From Alphaproteobacteria bacterium (GTDB lineage Bacteria > Pseudomonadota > Alphaproteobacteria > ATCC43930 > CGMCC-115725): a DNA stretch of 8,215 nucleotides. Where the stretch lies: contig JASHUX010000285.1 in assembly GCA_030039775.1 (NCBI GenBank), forward strand, positions 1-8,215, given 5' to 3'. This document shows positions 1 through 5,768 of this stretch, one piece after another (positions within the stretch are counted from its first letter, which is position 1; each line of letters opens with the position of its first letter). Position numbers and translations under genes: made by a program. The notes beneath the pieces were generated by a model that did not search any database, was not told the DNA's origin, and saw only the letters and a program-made list of their open reading frames with translations.

Positions 1-426
1 ACCGGCGCCACCGGCCATGCCGAGTCGGTCAAGATCACCTACGACCCACGCCAAATCACCTTCGGCAAGCTGCTGCAGATTTATTTCGCGGTAGCGCACG
101 ATCCGACCGAGCTCAATTACCAGGGACCGGATCACGGCACACAATACCGTTCGGCGATCTTCGTGCGGAACGACGAGCAGGCACGTATCGCCAAGGCCTA
201 TATCGCGCAACTTGACGCCGCGCATGTATTCGACGCGCCGATCGTCACCACCATCGAGCCTGGCAAAAATTTCTATCCGGCCGAGGGGTACCACCAGGAT
301 TTCCTGACGCTGCACCCCGACTATCCCTACATCGTCTATAACGACCTGCCGAAGATCGCGAACTTGAAGACGATGTTCCCGGACGTCTACCGCGACAAGC
401 CGGTCCTGGTGATGGCAACGAAGTAG
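1..426 (+). CDS. msrA: Peptide methionine sulfoxide reductase MsrA, 3' part (5' end outside window)
   Basis: MsrA reduces methionine-S-sulfoxide in proteins back to methionine in the cytoplasm, as part of oxidative damage repair. The open frame runs in from the window edge and encodes 141 residues before TAG. Visible family blocks are TGHAESVKITYDP (residues 4-16), AHDPTELNYQGPDHGTQYRS (32-51), a GYHQDF block where MsrA proteins carry their AExYHQ(D)Y motif, and the ending PYIVYNDLPKIANLKTMFPD, typical of alphaproteobacterial MsrA. The N-terminal catalytic GCFWG motif lies upstream of the window and cannot be checked. No cysteine occurs in the visible part, so the C-terminal resolving cysteines of some MsrA types are absent. 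The GTG at 163 is internal, not the start, because the homologous sequence continues upstream in frame. The stop codon directly abuts that of the convergent YHYH gene. Confidence 0.95.
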   Translation, partial: TGATGHAESVKITYDPRQITFGKLLQIYFAVAHDPTELNYQGPDHGTQYRSAIFVRNDEQARIAKAYIAQLDAAHVFDAPIVTTIEPGKNFYPAEGYHQDFLTLHPDYPYIVYNDLPKIANLKTMFPDVYRDKPVLVMATK

Positions 427-1347
427 CTAGTTCCGTGGCGGCGGCGGGCCGCCGAACAGGCCGGGCGGCGGGCCGGCGATTTTGCGCACGTCCTCGCGCT
501 TGAACGTGCCGCGCATGCAGCCGACCGTGTAGGGATATTCCCAGGTCGCGACGTAGTGGTACATGCGCCGGGGCTTGCCGTCCCAGGTGACGGTCGAAAC
601 CATGCCGTGGCATTCGTCGAGATCGGCGTCGGTCATGACTTTGCCGCCCGGGCCGTAATGACCGGTGATGCCGAACCCGTCGAGCGCGTAGCCGACGATC
701 GCCGACGACCCGTCCGCCTCGCGCTTGTCGTCAAGGCAGGTCGTGATCCAGTGATAATGATAGACGCCGCCGGGCGGCGGATGGCCTTGGCATTTATCTT
801 GGGTCTCGTGCGCGACCGCGTCGCGGCCCGGCGCGTCGAGCGCGTTGAACAGCACCGCGCCTGTGATCAAGATGCCGACCGCGCCCGGCACGCAAGACGG
901 TTGCGCTGCCGGCACCGGGTTCGTTGGCAGGTCGATCGAGATTTGCTGCGGTGCGATCGAGTTGGGATTGCGATCGTATTGGAACGCCTCGCTGTCCGAT
1001 GGGATCGGGAAAATGCCGGTGGCGTGATTCGGCAGGTCGTTGGTGGTGAAGTTGCGCACCGCGCCGTTGAGCGTAATGACGTAGTGGCTCGGCCAATGCA
1101 CGTCGCCCGGCACCACGGCCTTTTTGGTGTAATCGAACGTGCCGTCTTTCTTGTCGATCCACGGGCCGTCGCGCCACGCGCCGCCGGCATCGGGATCGAC
1201 GCGGCATGCCCAGATCCAGCCTTTCTTGGGTGCGTGCGAAATCTTGCCGTCGCCCAACGGCAGATGCGTCAGATCGGCTTCGTGCGCATAAGTCCACGCC
1301 GCCGCGAGACACAGCAGCGCCGCCATCGGTACGGTTTTCATCGTCAT
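427..1347 (-). CDS. Exported YHYH-domain protein
   Basis: Predicted exported protein of 306 residues; the YHYH family has no established biochemical function known to me. An N-terminal signal peptide (basic K4, hydrophobic stretch about 8-19, probable cleavage after TYA at 21) points to the periplasm or cell surface. The family signature YHYH is at 196-199 inside a C-x(2)-H-PP-GG-YHYH-x(5)-C context (C186 to C204). Histidine/aromatic repeats follow (MYHY at 262-265) with a DECHG segment at 244-248. Six cysteines remain after the signal peptide (48, 152, 186, 204, 246, 277), an even number compatible with disulfides. The tail is rich in proline and glycine (about 292-304). The ATG at 1347 is chosen over an in-frame GTG at 1353 because GAGGGA lies 7 nt before the ATG but only 1 nt before the GTG. 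It sits 21 bp after the VOC gene, so co-transcription is likely. The His-rich motifs might bind metal (inference). Confidence 0.85.
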   Translation of the reverse strand: MTMKTVPMAALLCLAAAWTYAHEADLTHLPLGDGKISHAPKKGWIWACRVDPDAGGAWRDGPWIDKKDGTFDYTKKAVVPGDVHWPSHYVITLNGAVRNFTTNDLPNHATGIFPIPSDSEAFQYDRNPNSIAPQQISIDLPTNPVPAAQPSCVPGAVGILITGAVLFNALDAPGRDAVAHETQDKCQGHPPPGGVYHYHWITTCLDDKREADGSSAIVGYALDGFGITGHYGPGGKVMTDADLDECHGMVSTVTWDGKPRRMYHYVATWEYPYTVGCMRGTFKREDVRKIAGPPPGLFGGPPPPRN

Positions 1348-1354
1348 CGGCACG

Positions 1355-1360
1355 TCCCTC
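1355..1360 (-). promoter_or_regulatory. Ribosome binding site that sets the start of the YHYH gene
   Basis: GAGGGA on the minus strand lies 7 nt before the ATG at 1347 and only 1 nt before the in-frame GTG at 1353. This spacing favours the ATG. Confidence 0.6.
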
Positions 1361-1368
1361 GCCGGCCC

Positions 1369-1815
1369 TCAGTTCACGTTCTCGTATTGAACGACGCCGT
1401 CGATGTCGCCCTGATCGCGGCCACGCAGCTCGATCACGTTGCGGTCGGGATCGCGCACGAACACCGAGACGCCGCCGTCTTCACCGAATTTCGACGGGCC
1501 TTGCGTGATCGCGATATTATGCGCCTTAAGCGCCGCGATCGTGTCGGGGATCGAGGCGACGCGCAGCGCGACATGGGTATAGCCGGCATATTTCTCGCCG
1601 ACATCCATCAGCACATTCTTCGCCGGGTCACCGGCATTGGCGTTGAGGATCAGGTTGATTTCGACGCCTGCGGCATTCTTGATGATCGCGACAGGATCGA
1701 ACGTGACGCGGTGGACGAGCTTGAATCCCAACGCCTCGTAAAACTTCATCGCGCGATCGAAATCGCGCACCCGGATGCCGATATGGTCGACGCGCTCGAT
1801 GGTGATGCCGCTCAA
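1369..1815 (-). CDS. VOC-superfamily protein (glyoxalase/dioxygenase fold), TTG start
   Basis: Vicinal oxygen chelate protein of 148 residues, cytoplasmic. The superfamily includes glyoxalase I, extradiol dioxygenases and fosfomycin/bleomycin resistance proteins, and the substrate here is not deducible. Two beta-alpha-beta-beta-beta halves are visible: VDHIGIRVRDFDRAMKFYEA (9-28) opens the first and THVALRVASIPDTIAALKAH (80-99) opens the second. Candidate metal ligands are H11, E52 (VEINLIL), H81 and E129 (NVIELRG), so the usual four positions look intact and an enzyme is plausible. RDPDRNVIEL (121-130) is the classic second-half ending. The TTG at 1815 is preferred because AAGGGGAG lies 7 nt upstream and the fold begins just after it. 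The alternative ATG at 1890 would add 25 residues without VOC character and lacks a ribosome binding site. It is divergent from the SDR operon and followed after 21 bp by the YHYH gene. Confidence 0.85.
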   Translation of the reverse strand: MSGITIERVDHIGIRVRDFDRAMKFYEALGFKLVHRVTFDPVAIIKNAAGVEINLILNANAGDPAKNVLMDVGEKYAGYTHVALRVASIPDTIAALKAHNIAITQGPSKFGEDGGVSVFVRDPDRNVIELRGRDQGDIDGVVQYENVN

Positions 1816-1964
1816 TGAAGGTCTCCCCTTGCTTCGGAAACTAAGGCCTGCCGCAAAAAAGAAAGTCCGGCATCGTAGCGCGATTTTCATCGGCCGGTGT
1901 ATGCTGCTTTCAGTCGACCCGGCGGCATAAGCTTGGCGGCGCGGACTTCGTTCGGGAGGGTGGC
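1816..1964. promoter_or_regulatory. Divergent intergenic region between the VOC and SDR genes
   Basis: These 149 bp must carry promoters for both the minus-strand VOC-YHYH pair and the plus-strand SDR-SDR-LLM operon, as neither has another upstream space in view. I could not pick a convincing -35/-10 pair for either direction. A short A-tract (CAAAAAAG near 1854-1861) and a weak TATGCT hexamer (1900-1905) are the only AT-rich signals. I see no clear operator palindrome. The right end carries GGGAGGG (1954-1960), the ribosome binding site for the GTG start at 1965. Confidence 0.5.
1823..1830 (-). promoter_or_regulatory. Ribosome binding site supporting the TTG start of the VOC gene
   Basis: AAGGGGAG on the minus strand lies 7 nt before TTG at 1815. 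It is a strong Shine-Dalgarno match, whereas the upstream ATG at 1890 has none. Confidence 0.65.
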
Positions 1965-2765
1965 GTGAAGGCCAATCAAATGTTCGACTTGACGGGCGAG
2001 ACCGGCATCGTCACCGGCGGCGCGTCCGGCATCGGCCTCGCCATGGCCGAGGTAATTGCCGAGCATGGCTGCGCGGTCACGATCCTGGACGTGAACGGCG
2101 AGGCGCTCGACCGCGAGACGACGCGGATGCGCGAGCTCGGCTGGACGGTCGACGGCGCGGTGGTCGACGTCGCGCAATTCGACAAGCTCGAAGCTGCGAT
2201 CGGCGACGTCGCGAAAAAACGGGGCCGGCTCGATGTCTGCTTCGCCAATGCGGGCTTGGGCGGCGGTGCCGGCATGTTCACGCCGGAAGGCGGCATCGAG
2301 ACGATGTCGCTCGAGCACTATCACCGCATCGTCGCCATCAATCAGCACGGCGCCTTCGCCACGGCGAAATTCGCGGCGCAGCACATGATTCCGCGCAAAT
2401 ACGGCCGCATCGTCCTGACGGCGTCGGTCGCCGGCCTTTATGTCGAGGGCGGCTCCTATTCCTACGGCATGTCGAAGGCCGCGGTCGCGCATCTGGTCGA
2501 GCCGCTGGCGCGCCAGCTCGGGCCGCACAACGTGCTGGTGAACGCCATCGCGCCCGGCCCGTTCATCACCAATATCGGCAACGGTTATCTCCATAAGAAT
2601 CCGGAATCGCGGCGGCGCTTCGCAGACATCGTGCCGCTTAACCGCATGGCGGAGACCGAGGAGATGAAGGGCCTGGCGCTGCTGCTCGCCTCGCCGGCGT
2701 CGAGCTATATCACCGGCAGCGTCATCATGATCGATGGCGGCACTTCGCAAATGCGCCTGTTCTGA
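1965..2765 (+). CDS. SDR-family NAD(P)-dependent oxidoreductase, copy 1
   Basis: Classical short-chain dehydrogenase/reductase of 266 residues, the usual length, interconverting an alcohol and a carbonyl using a nicotinamide cofactor in the cytoplasm; substrate unknown. The Rossmann motif TGGASGIG is at 17-24. An acidic residue, D42 in ILDVN after the second beta strand, suggests NAD(H) preference. NAG is at 95-97, and the catalytic tetrad is N126, S154, Y167 and K171 (YGMSK). PGP at 197-199 follows the sixth strand. The start is GTG at 1965, with GGAGG ending 5 nt upstream; the adjoining paralogue has the same N-terminal layout (M-x4-MFDLTG), which supports it. It is the first gene of an operon, with an 11-bp gap to copy 2. 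The MFDLTG opening resembles gluconate/polyol-type dehydrogenases, but many unrelated-substrate SDRs share it. Confidence 0.93.
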   Translation: MKANQMFDLTGETGIVTGGASGIGLAMAEVIAEHGCAVTILDVNGEALDRETTRMRELGWTVDGAVVDVAQFDKLEAAIGDVAKKRGRLDVCFANAGLGGGAGMFTPEGGIETMSLEHYHRIVAINQHGAFATAKFAAQHMIPRKYGRIVLTASVAGLYVEGGSYSYGMSKAAVAHLVEPLARQLGPHNVLVNAIAPGPFITNIGNGYLHKNPESRRRFADIVPLNRMAETEEMKGLALLLASPASSYITGSVIMIDGGTSQMRLF

Positions 2766-2776
2766 GGGAGGACGCG

Positions 2777-3595
2777 ATGAGCGCGAAAGACATGTTCGAC
2801 CTCACAGGCCACGTGGCACTGGTCACGGGTGCGGCAAGCGGCATCGGCCTCGCCCATGCCGAAATCTTGGCGGAGAGCGGTGCCAAAGTGATGCTGACCA
2901 GCCGTCATGCCCAGACGCTGGACCCGCAAGTGGCGCGGCTCAAGGCGGCGGGCCTTGCCGTCGAGGGCTTGGTCGCCGACGTCACCGACTATGACGCGCT
3001 CAAGGCGTCGTTCGACGCGACGGTGGCGAAATGGGGCAAGCTCGACATCGCGGTCGCCAACGCCGGGATCAGCGGCGGCCACGGCATCGTCTCGCCCGAA
3101 GGCATGATCGAGAACTTGCCGCTGGCGCGCTATCTCGATGTGATCGCCATCAATCAGCACGGCGTCGTCAACACGGTACAGCTCGCGGCGCAGCGCATGA
3201 TCCCGAACAAATACGGGCGCATTATCATCATCTCGTCCATCGCCGGCCTTGCGTCGGAGCTGACCTCGTACGCCTATTCCATGTCGAAAGCGGCGATCCA
3301 GCATCTGGGCCGCATGGCGGCGCGGCAATTGGCGCAGCACAACATCATGGTCAACGTCATGGCGCCGGGCCCGACCTACACCCATATAGGCGACGGCGCT
3401 CTCGACAAATTCCCCGAGGCGGTGAAGCGCTTCGCCGGCATTATTCCGCAAAACCGCTTGGGCCAGGTCGACGAGCTCAAGGGCTTGGCGCTGCTGCTGG
3501 CATCCCCCGCCGCTAGCTTCATCAATGGCACAGTCATTCCCGTCGACGGCGGCGCCTTGACCATGCGCGTGCCGCCGCGCCGTCCCCAACCGTGA
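2777..3595 (+). CDS. SDR-family NAD(P)-dependent oxidoreductase, copy 2 (paralogue of copy 1)
   Basis: Second classical SDR, 272 residues, translated from ATG with GGGAGG 5 nt upstream. Motifs align without gaps to copy 1: TGAASGIG (17-24), NAG (95-97), N126, S154, Y167 and K171 (YSMSK), PGP (197-199). By hand count about 136 of 266 aligned residues are identical, so the pair arose by an old tandem duplication. After the second beta strand it has S42-R43 (TSRHA) instead of D42, a basic signature usually tied to NADP(H). The C-terminus carries six extra residues rich in Pro and Arg. It is followed by the LLM monooxygenase gene after 7 bp. The two SDRs might act on successive or stereoisomeric substrates, or form a mixed oligomer (inference). 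Confidence 0.93.
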   Translation: MSAKDMFDLTGHVALVTGAASGIGLAHAEILAESGAKVMLTSRHAQTLDPQVARLKAAGLAVEGLVADVTDYDALKASFDATVAKWGKLDIAVANAGISGGHGIVSPEGMIENLPLARYLDVIAINQHGVVNTVQLAAQRMIPNKYGRIIIISSIAGLASELTSYAYSMSKAAIQHLGRMAARQLAQHNIMVNVMAPGPTYTHIGDGALDKFPEAVKRFAGIIPQNRLGQVDELKGLALLLASPAASFINGTVIPVDGGALTMRVPPRRPQP

Positions 3596-3602
3596 GAAGA
3601 AC

Positions 3603-4628
3603 ATGCAGATTGAATTCGGTGCCGTCGATCATCTCGACCAACAAGATCGGCCGCACCGCGACACGTTCGACGACCGGCTCACGTTAATCCAGGCTTATGA
3701 CGAGGCCGGATTCTACGCCTACCATCTGACCGAGCATCACTTCACGCCGCTCGGCCTGGCGCCCTCGCCGAACATTTTCCTCGCGGCGGCGTCACGGATC
3801 ACGACGCGGCTGCGGCTCGCGACTCTCGTCTATGTGATGACGACGTACCACCCGCTGCGGCTCGCGGAAGAGATCTGCATGCTCGACCAGTTGAGCCACG
3901 GGCGGCTCGAGATCGGCACCGGGCGCGGCATCTCGCCGTTCGAGATTGGCTATTTCGGCATCGATCATCTCGAAAGCCGCGCCATTGCCCGCGAGGCTTG
4001 GGCGGTGGTCGAGCAAGCGTTGACCAAGGGCCATGTCGATTTCGACGGCAAATATTTCCAATGCCACGACGTGCCATTCACCATGAAACCGGCGCAGAGC
4101 CCGCTTCCGCCGCTATGGCAGGCGCCGGGCAGCGCCGAGGGCGTCGCCTTCTGCGCACGCAACAACATCTCCTGCGCCTTCAACCGCCCGGCCAACATCA
4201 CCAAGCCGTGGACCGATCTTTACCGGAAGATCTGGACGGAGACGCACGGCGGCAGCGGCAGGAAAATGCCGAAGCTCGCCGTTGGCGCCCATCTTTTCCT
4301 CGACGACAACGAAGCGCGCGCCAAGGAGCGCGCGCAGTTCGGCTATGACGGCTGGTACCGGAGCTTCGTCCATCTGTGGCGCCGCTTCGTGCCGATGGTA
4401 CCGACGCAGGACGTGCCCGGCGCCGGGCGTCAGCGCCTGGTGATGGCGGGCAAACCGGCGCAAGTGCGCGCCGAAATCGAGAAGCTGGTCGGCGAATGCG
4501 GCGCCAATTATTTCCTGGCGCGCTTCGCCTATGGCGATCTGTCGTACGAGGAAAGTGCCGGCTCGCTCGGCCTGTTTGTCGATGAGGTCATGCCGCACTT
4601 CGCCGCGGCAACGCGCGCGGCGGAGTGA
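3603..4628 (+). CDS. LLM-class (luciferase-like) flavin-dependent oxidoreductase
   Basis: Luciferase-like monooxygenase of 341 residues, within the normal family range. Such enzymes use reduced FMN supplied by a separate reductase, or F420 in some branches, to oxygenate or oxidise small organic substrates in the cytoplasm. Visible family blocks: the N-terminal strand QIEFGAVDHLD (2-12); HLTEHHF (41-47), the typical xxEHHF/H motif; LRLATLVYVMTTYHPLRLAEEI (70-91); and DQLSHGRLEIGTGRG (95-109), the most diagnostic. A C-terminal helix region with MAGKPAQVRAEIEKLV (281-296) is the usual 'G(S/T)P..V' segment. ATG at 3603 is preceded by GAGAAG. It is the last gene of the operon with the two SDRs, and no separate flavin reductase gene is in view. 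A two-step oxidation (alcohol to ketone by SDR, then monooxygenation) is possible but unproven. Confidence 0.92.
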   Translation: MQIEFGAVDHLDQQDRPHRDTFDDRLTLIQAYDEAGFYAYHLTEHHFTPLGLAPSPNIFLAAASRITTRLRLATLVYVMTTYHPLRLAEEICMLDQLSHGRLEIGTGRGISPFEIGYFGIDHLESRAIAREAWAVVEQALTKGHVDFDGKYFQCHDVPFTMKPAQSPLPPLWQAPGSAEGVAFCARNNISCAFNRPANITKPWTDLYRKIWTETHGGSGRKMPKLAVGAHLFLDDNEARAKERAQFGYDGWYRSFVHLWRRFVPMVPTQDVPGAGRQRLVMAGKPAQVRAEIEKLVGECGANYFLARFAYGDLSYEESAGSLGLFVDEVMPHFAAATRAAE

Positions 4629-4638
4629 GGCGCTTCGG

Positions 4639-5130
4639 CTACTTGGTCGCCGCCTCGACCGCGTTGGCCTTTTCGATGTTTTCGATATGGGAGTCGAGCA
4701 TCGCCTTGAGATCGGCGTGGAGCTTGTCGTCGCGGACGCGCGGCAGCATTGGCCTGATCCGCTTCACCACCCAGCCTTGGCCGCGATTGAGGAAGGCGAG
4801 GCGTTCGCTCATGTCGGCGATCGCCATGCACTTGGCGCAGAACGCGCCCATGTTCGGCGTCGGCTCGGCGCCGAGTTCCTTGATATGGCCGAGCAGCACG
4901 GCGCACCAGCGTGCTTCGTCTTTTTGCACGGCCGCCATCAGCGTGGCGATCGGACCGCCGCCCGCTTCGCGCGCCGACTCCAGCGTGACGCGTGATCCGG
5001 CGCGTTCCGCCTCCAGCAATTCGTTCAGAAACGTCACGATCTCCGTGCGCGGCGCGTAGCCGGAATAAACATCGTCGGCTTCGTCGAGGAAGCAGGCAGG
5101 CGACGCAAATTCGGGTTTGTCGTCGATCAT
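4639..5130 (-). CDS. DUF6306-like helical protein (possible ferritin-like fold)
   Basis: Cytoplasmic protein of 163 residues without signal peptide or membrane segment. From memory it resembles the alphaproteobacterial DUF6306 family; its function is not known to me. It reads as mainly helical: FLNELLEAERAGSRVTLESA (34-53), a second helix with KDEARWCAVLLGHI (70-83), a third around 105-128 (ERLAFLNRGQGWVVKRI), and a last helix DLKAMLDSHIENI (140-152). Acidic/His positions E40, E42, E72, H82, E109, H148 and E150 recall ferritin-like or rubrerythrin-like four-helix bundles, although the standard paired ExxH motifs are not clean. There is also a CxxC (C98, C101) and C76. ATG at 5130 has GAGG 6 nt upstream. 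It begins 19 bp after tRNA-Val and ends 10 bp from the convergent LLM gene, with no terminator hairpin between them. Confidence 0.8.
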   Translation of the reverse strand: MIDDKPEFASPACFLDEADDVYSGYAPRTEIVTFLNELLEAERAGSRVTLESAREAGGGPIATLMAAVQKDEARWCAVLLGHIKELGAEPTPNMGAFCAKCMAIADMSERLAFLNRGQGWVVKRIRPMLPRVRDDKLHADLKAMLDSHIENIEKANAVEAATK

Positions 5131-5136
5131 GATCGA

Positions 5137-5140
5137 CCTC
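5137..5140 (-). promoter_or_regulatory. Ribosome binding site within the tRNA-to-gene spacer
   Basis: GAGG on the minus strand lies 6 nt before the ATG at 5130. It sits inside the 19-nt spacer that follows the tRNA CCA, so the whole leader after tRNA release would be only 19 nt. Confidence 0.6.
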
Positions 5141-5149
5141 GCGGCGCGA

Positions 5150-5224
5150 TGGTGGGTGCGACAGGGATTGAACCTGTGACCCCTACCATGTCAAGGTAGT
5201 GCTCTCCCGCTGAGCTACGCACCC
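5150..5224 (-). tRNA. tRNA-Val (anticodon GAC)
   Basis: A complete cloverleaf can be drawn on the minus strand: 7-bp acceptor GGGTGCG/CGCACCC, D-arm GCTC/GAGC, anticodon stem CTACC/GGTAG with loop TTGACAT, five-base variable region GGGTC, and T-arm ACAGG-TTCAATC-CCTGT. Anticodon GAC reads GUC/GUU valine codons. Discriminator A73 and the CCA end are encoded (minus strand 5153 down to 5150), giving 75 nt with CCA. It lies in the same direction between a VOC gene (stop 49 bp upstream) and the DUF6306-like gene (19 bp downstream), with no terminator on its 3' side. Confidence 0.97.
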
Positions 5225-5245
5225 ATCCGCCGCGGACGCGCGGAT
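5225..5245. repeat. Short inverted repeat just upstream of tRNA-Val
   Basis: ATCCGC (5225-5230) and GCGGAT (5240-5245) form a 6-bp inverted repeat around a 9-nt loop that is itself GC-rich. It abuts the mature tRNA 5' end, so it would lie in the pre-tRNA leader. No T-run follows it, so it is not a standard terminator. Confidence 0.4.
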
Positions 5246-5271
5246 ATAACGTCATTCCGACACCGGCGCAA
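5243..5271 (-). promoter_or_regulatory. Possible promoter for tRNA-Val
   Basis: On the minus strand TTGCGC (5271-5266) and TATATC (5248-5243) are separated by 17 bp, and TATATC is 18 bp before the tRNA 5' end. The matches to consensus are 3/6 and 4/6, so this is only a candidate. It would allow the tRNA to be expressed independently of the VOC gene upstream. Confidence 0.35.
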
Positions 5272-5273
5272 GA

Positions 5274-5765
5274 TTAGCGGCCCCCGCGCGGCTTCGCTTC
5301 CTGCCACGACGCGAGCGTCGCGCGTGCCTCGGGATTCGCGGCGACGGGCGCCGGCGCCTGACCGGGATTGTACGCCGTCAGCTCGATGACATAGCCGTTC
5401 GGATCGCGGACATAGAGCGAATCCATCGGACCGTGATTGGATGGGCCGCGCACCTCCATGCCGAGGGATCGGGCGCGCGCGCCAAGCCGCTCGCGCGTCT
5501 CGCGGTCCATCTCGATGGCGAGGTGAAGATCGAAATCATGCTGGTCCTTGAAGGCGAAGGGCTGCGCCGGCACCTCGAAGAATTCGAGATAGGAATCGTC
5601 GCCGAGCTTGTAGGTGGTATGGAGCAGATCGACGGAGCGCCCCGTCGCGGTCTTGCCGGCGCGGAAGGCGCGAACCAGTGGCAAGCCGAGGAAATCCTCG
5701 TAGAAGCGCCGGTTCTCTTCGGAATCGCGGCAGCGATAGACGTTGTGATGAACCCCTTTGATCAT
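5274..5765 (-). CDS. VOC-superfamily protein (glyoxalase/dioxygenase fold), second copy
   Basis: Cytoplasmic VOC-fold protein of 163 residues, probably metal-dependent, substrate unknown. First half: GVHHNVYRCRDSEENRRFYEDFLGLPLV (4-31) with the typical strand and helix; DSYLEFFEV (58-66). Second half: FDLHLAIEM (78-86) and SLYVRDPNGYVIELTAY (116-132). Candidate metal ligands are H7, E61, H81 and E128, all four present. The last 30 residues are a Pro/Ala-rich then charged tail outside the fold. It is not closely similar to the VOC protein at 1369-1815 beyond the shared fold. ATG at 5765 begins 3 bp after the stop of the upstream exported-protein gene, with no good Shine-Dalgarno, so translational coupling is likely. 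RDPNGYVIEL is the family hallmark that makes the call firm. Confidence 0.9.
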   Translation of the reverse strand: MIKGVHHNVYRCRDSEENRRFYEDFLGLPLVRAFRAGKTATGRSVDLLHTTYKLGDDSYLEFFEVPAQPFAFKDQHDFDLHLAIEMDRETRERLGARARSLGMEVRGPSNHGPMDSLYVRDPNGYVIELTAYNPGQAPAPVAANPEARATLASWQEAKPRGGR

Positions 5766-5768
5766 CGC

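Noticed and set aside
427..1347. YHYH protein as a lipoprotein, because of LLC near residue 13
   Set aside because: The residue before the cysteine is Leu, which does not fit a lipobox, and a normal A-type signal peptidase I site follows at TYA.
556..1818. 420-codon plus-strand open frame opposite the YHYH and VOC genes
   Set aside because: Same reasoning: low-complexity Arg/Val/Asp-rich translation without motifs, while the minus-strand genes have clear family signatures.
1854..1861. A-tract as the T-run of a minus-strand terminator
   Set aside because: No stable hairpin precedes it on the minus strand, and it lies upstream of the VOC start rather than after a gene.
1887..3604. Two long minus-strand open frames (287 and 299 codons) opposite the SDR genes
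   Set aside because: Each mirrors one SDR copy. Their resemblance to each other (repeated DGDD and VERL-like stretches) comes from the paralogy of the SDRs on the other strand, not from real genes.
5150..5224. tRNA-Val as the attachment site of an integrated element
   Set aside because: There is no integrase gene, no repeated tRNA 3' end in the window, and no change of composition on either side.
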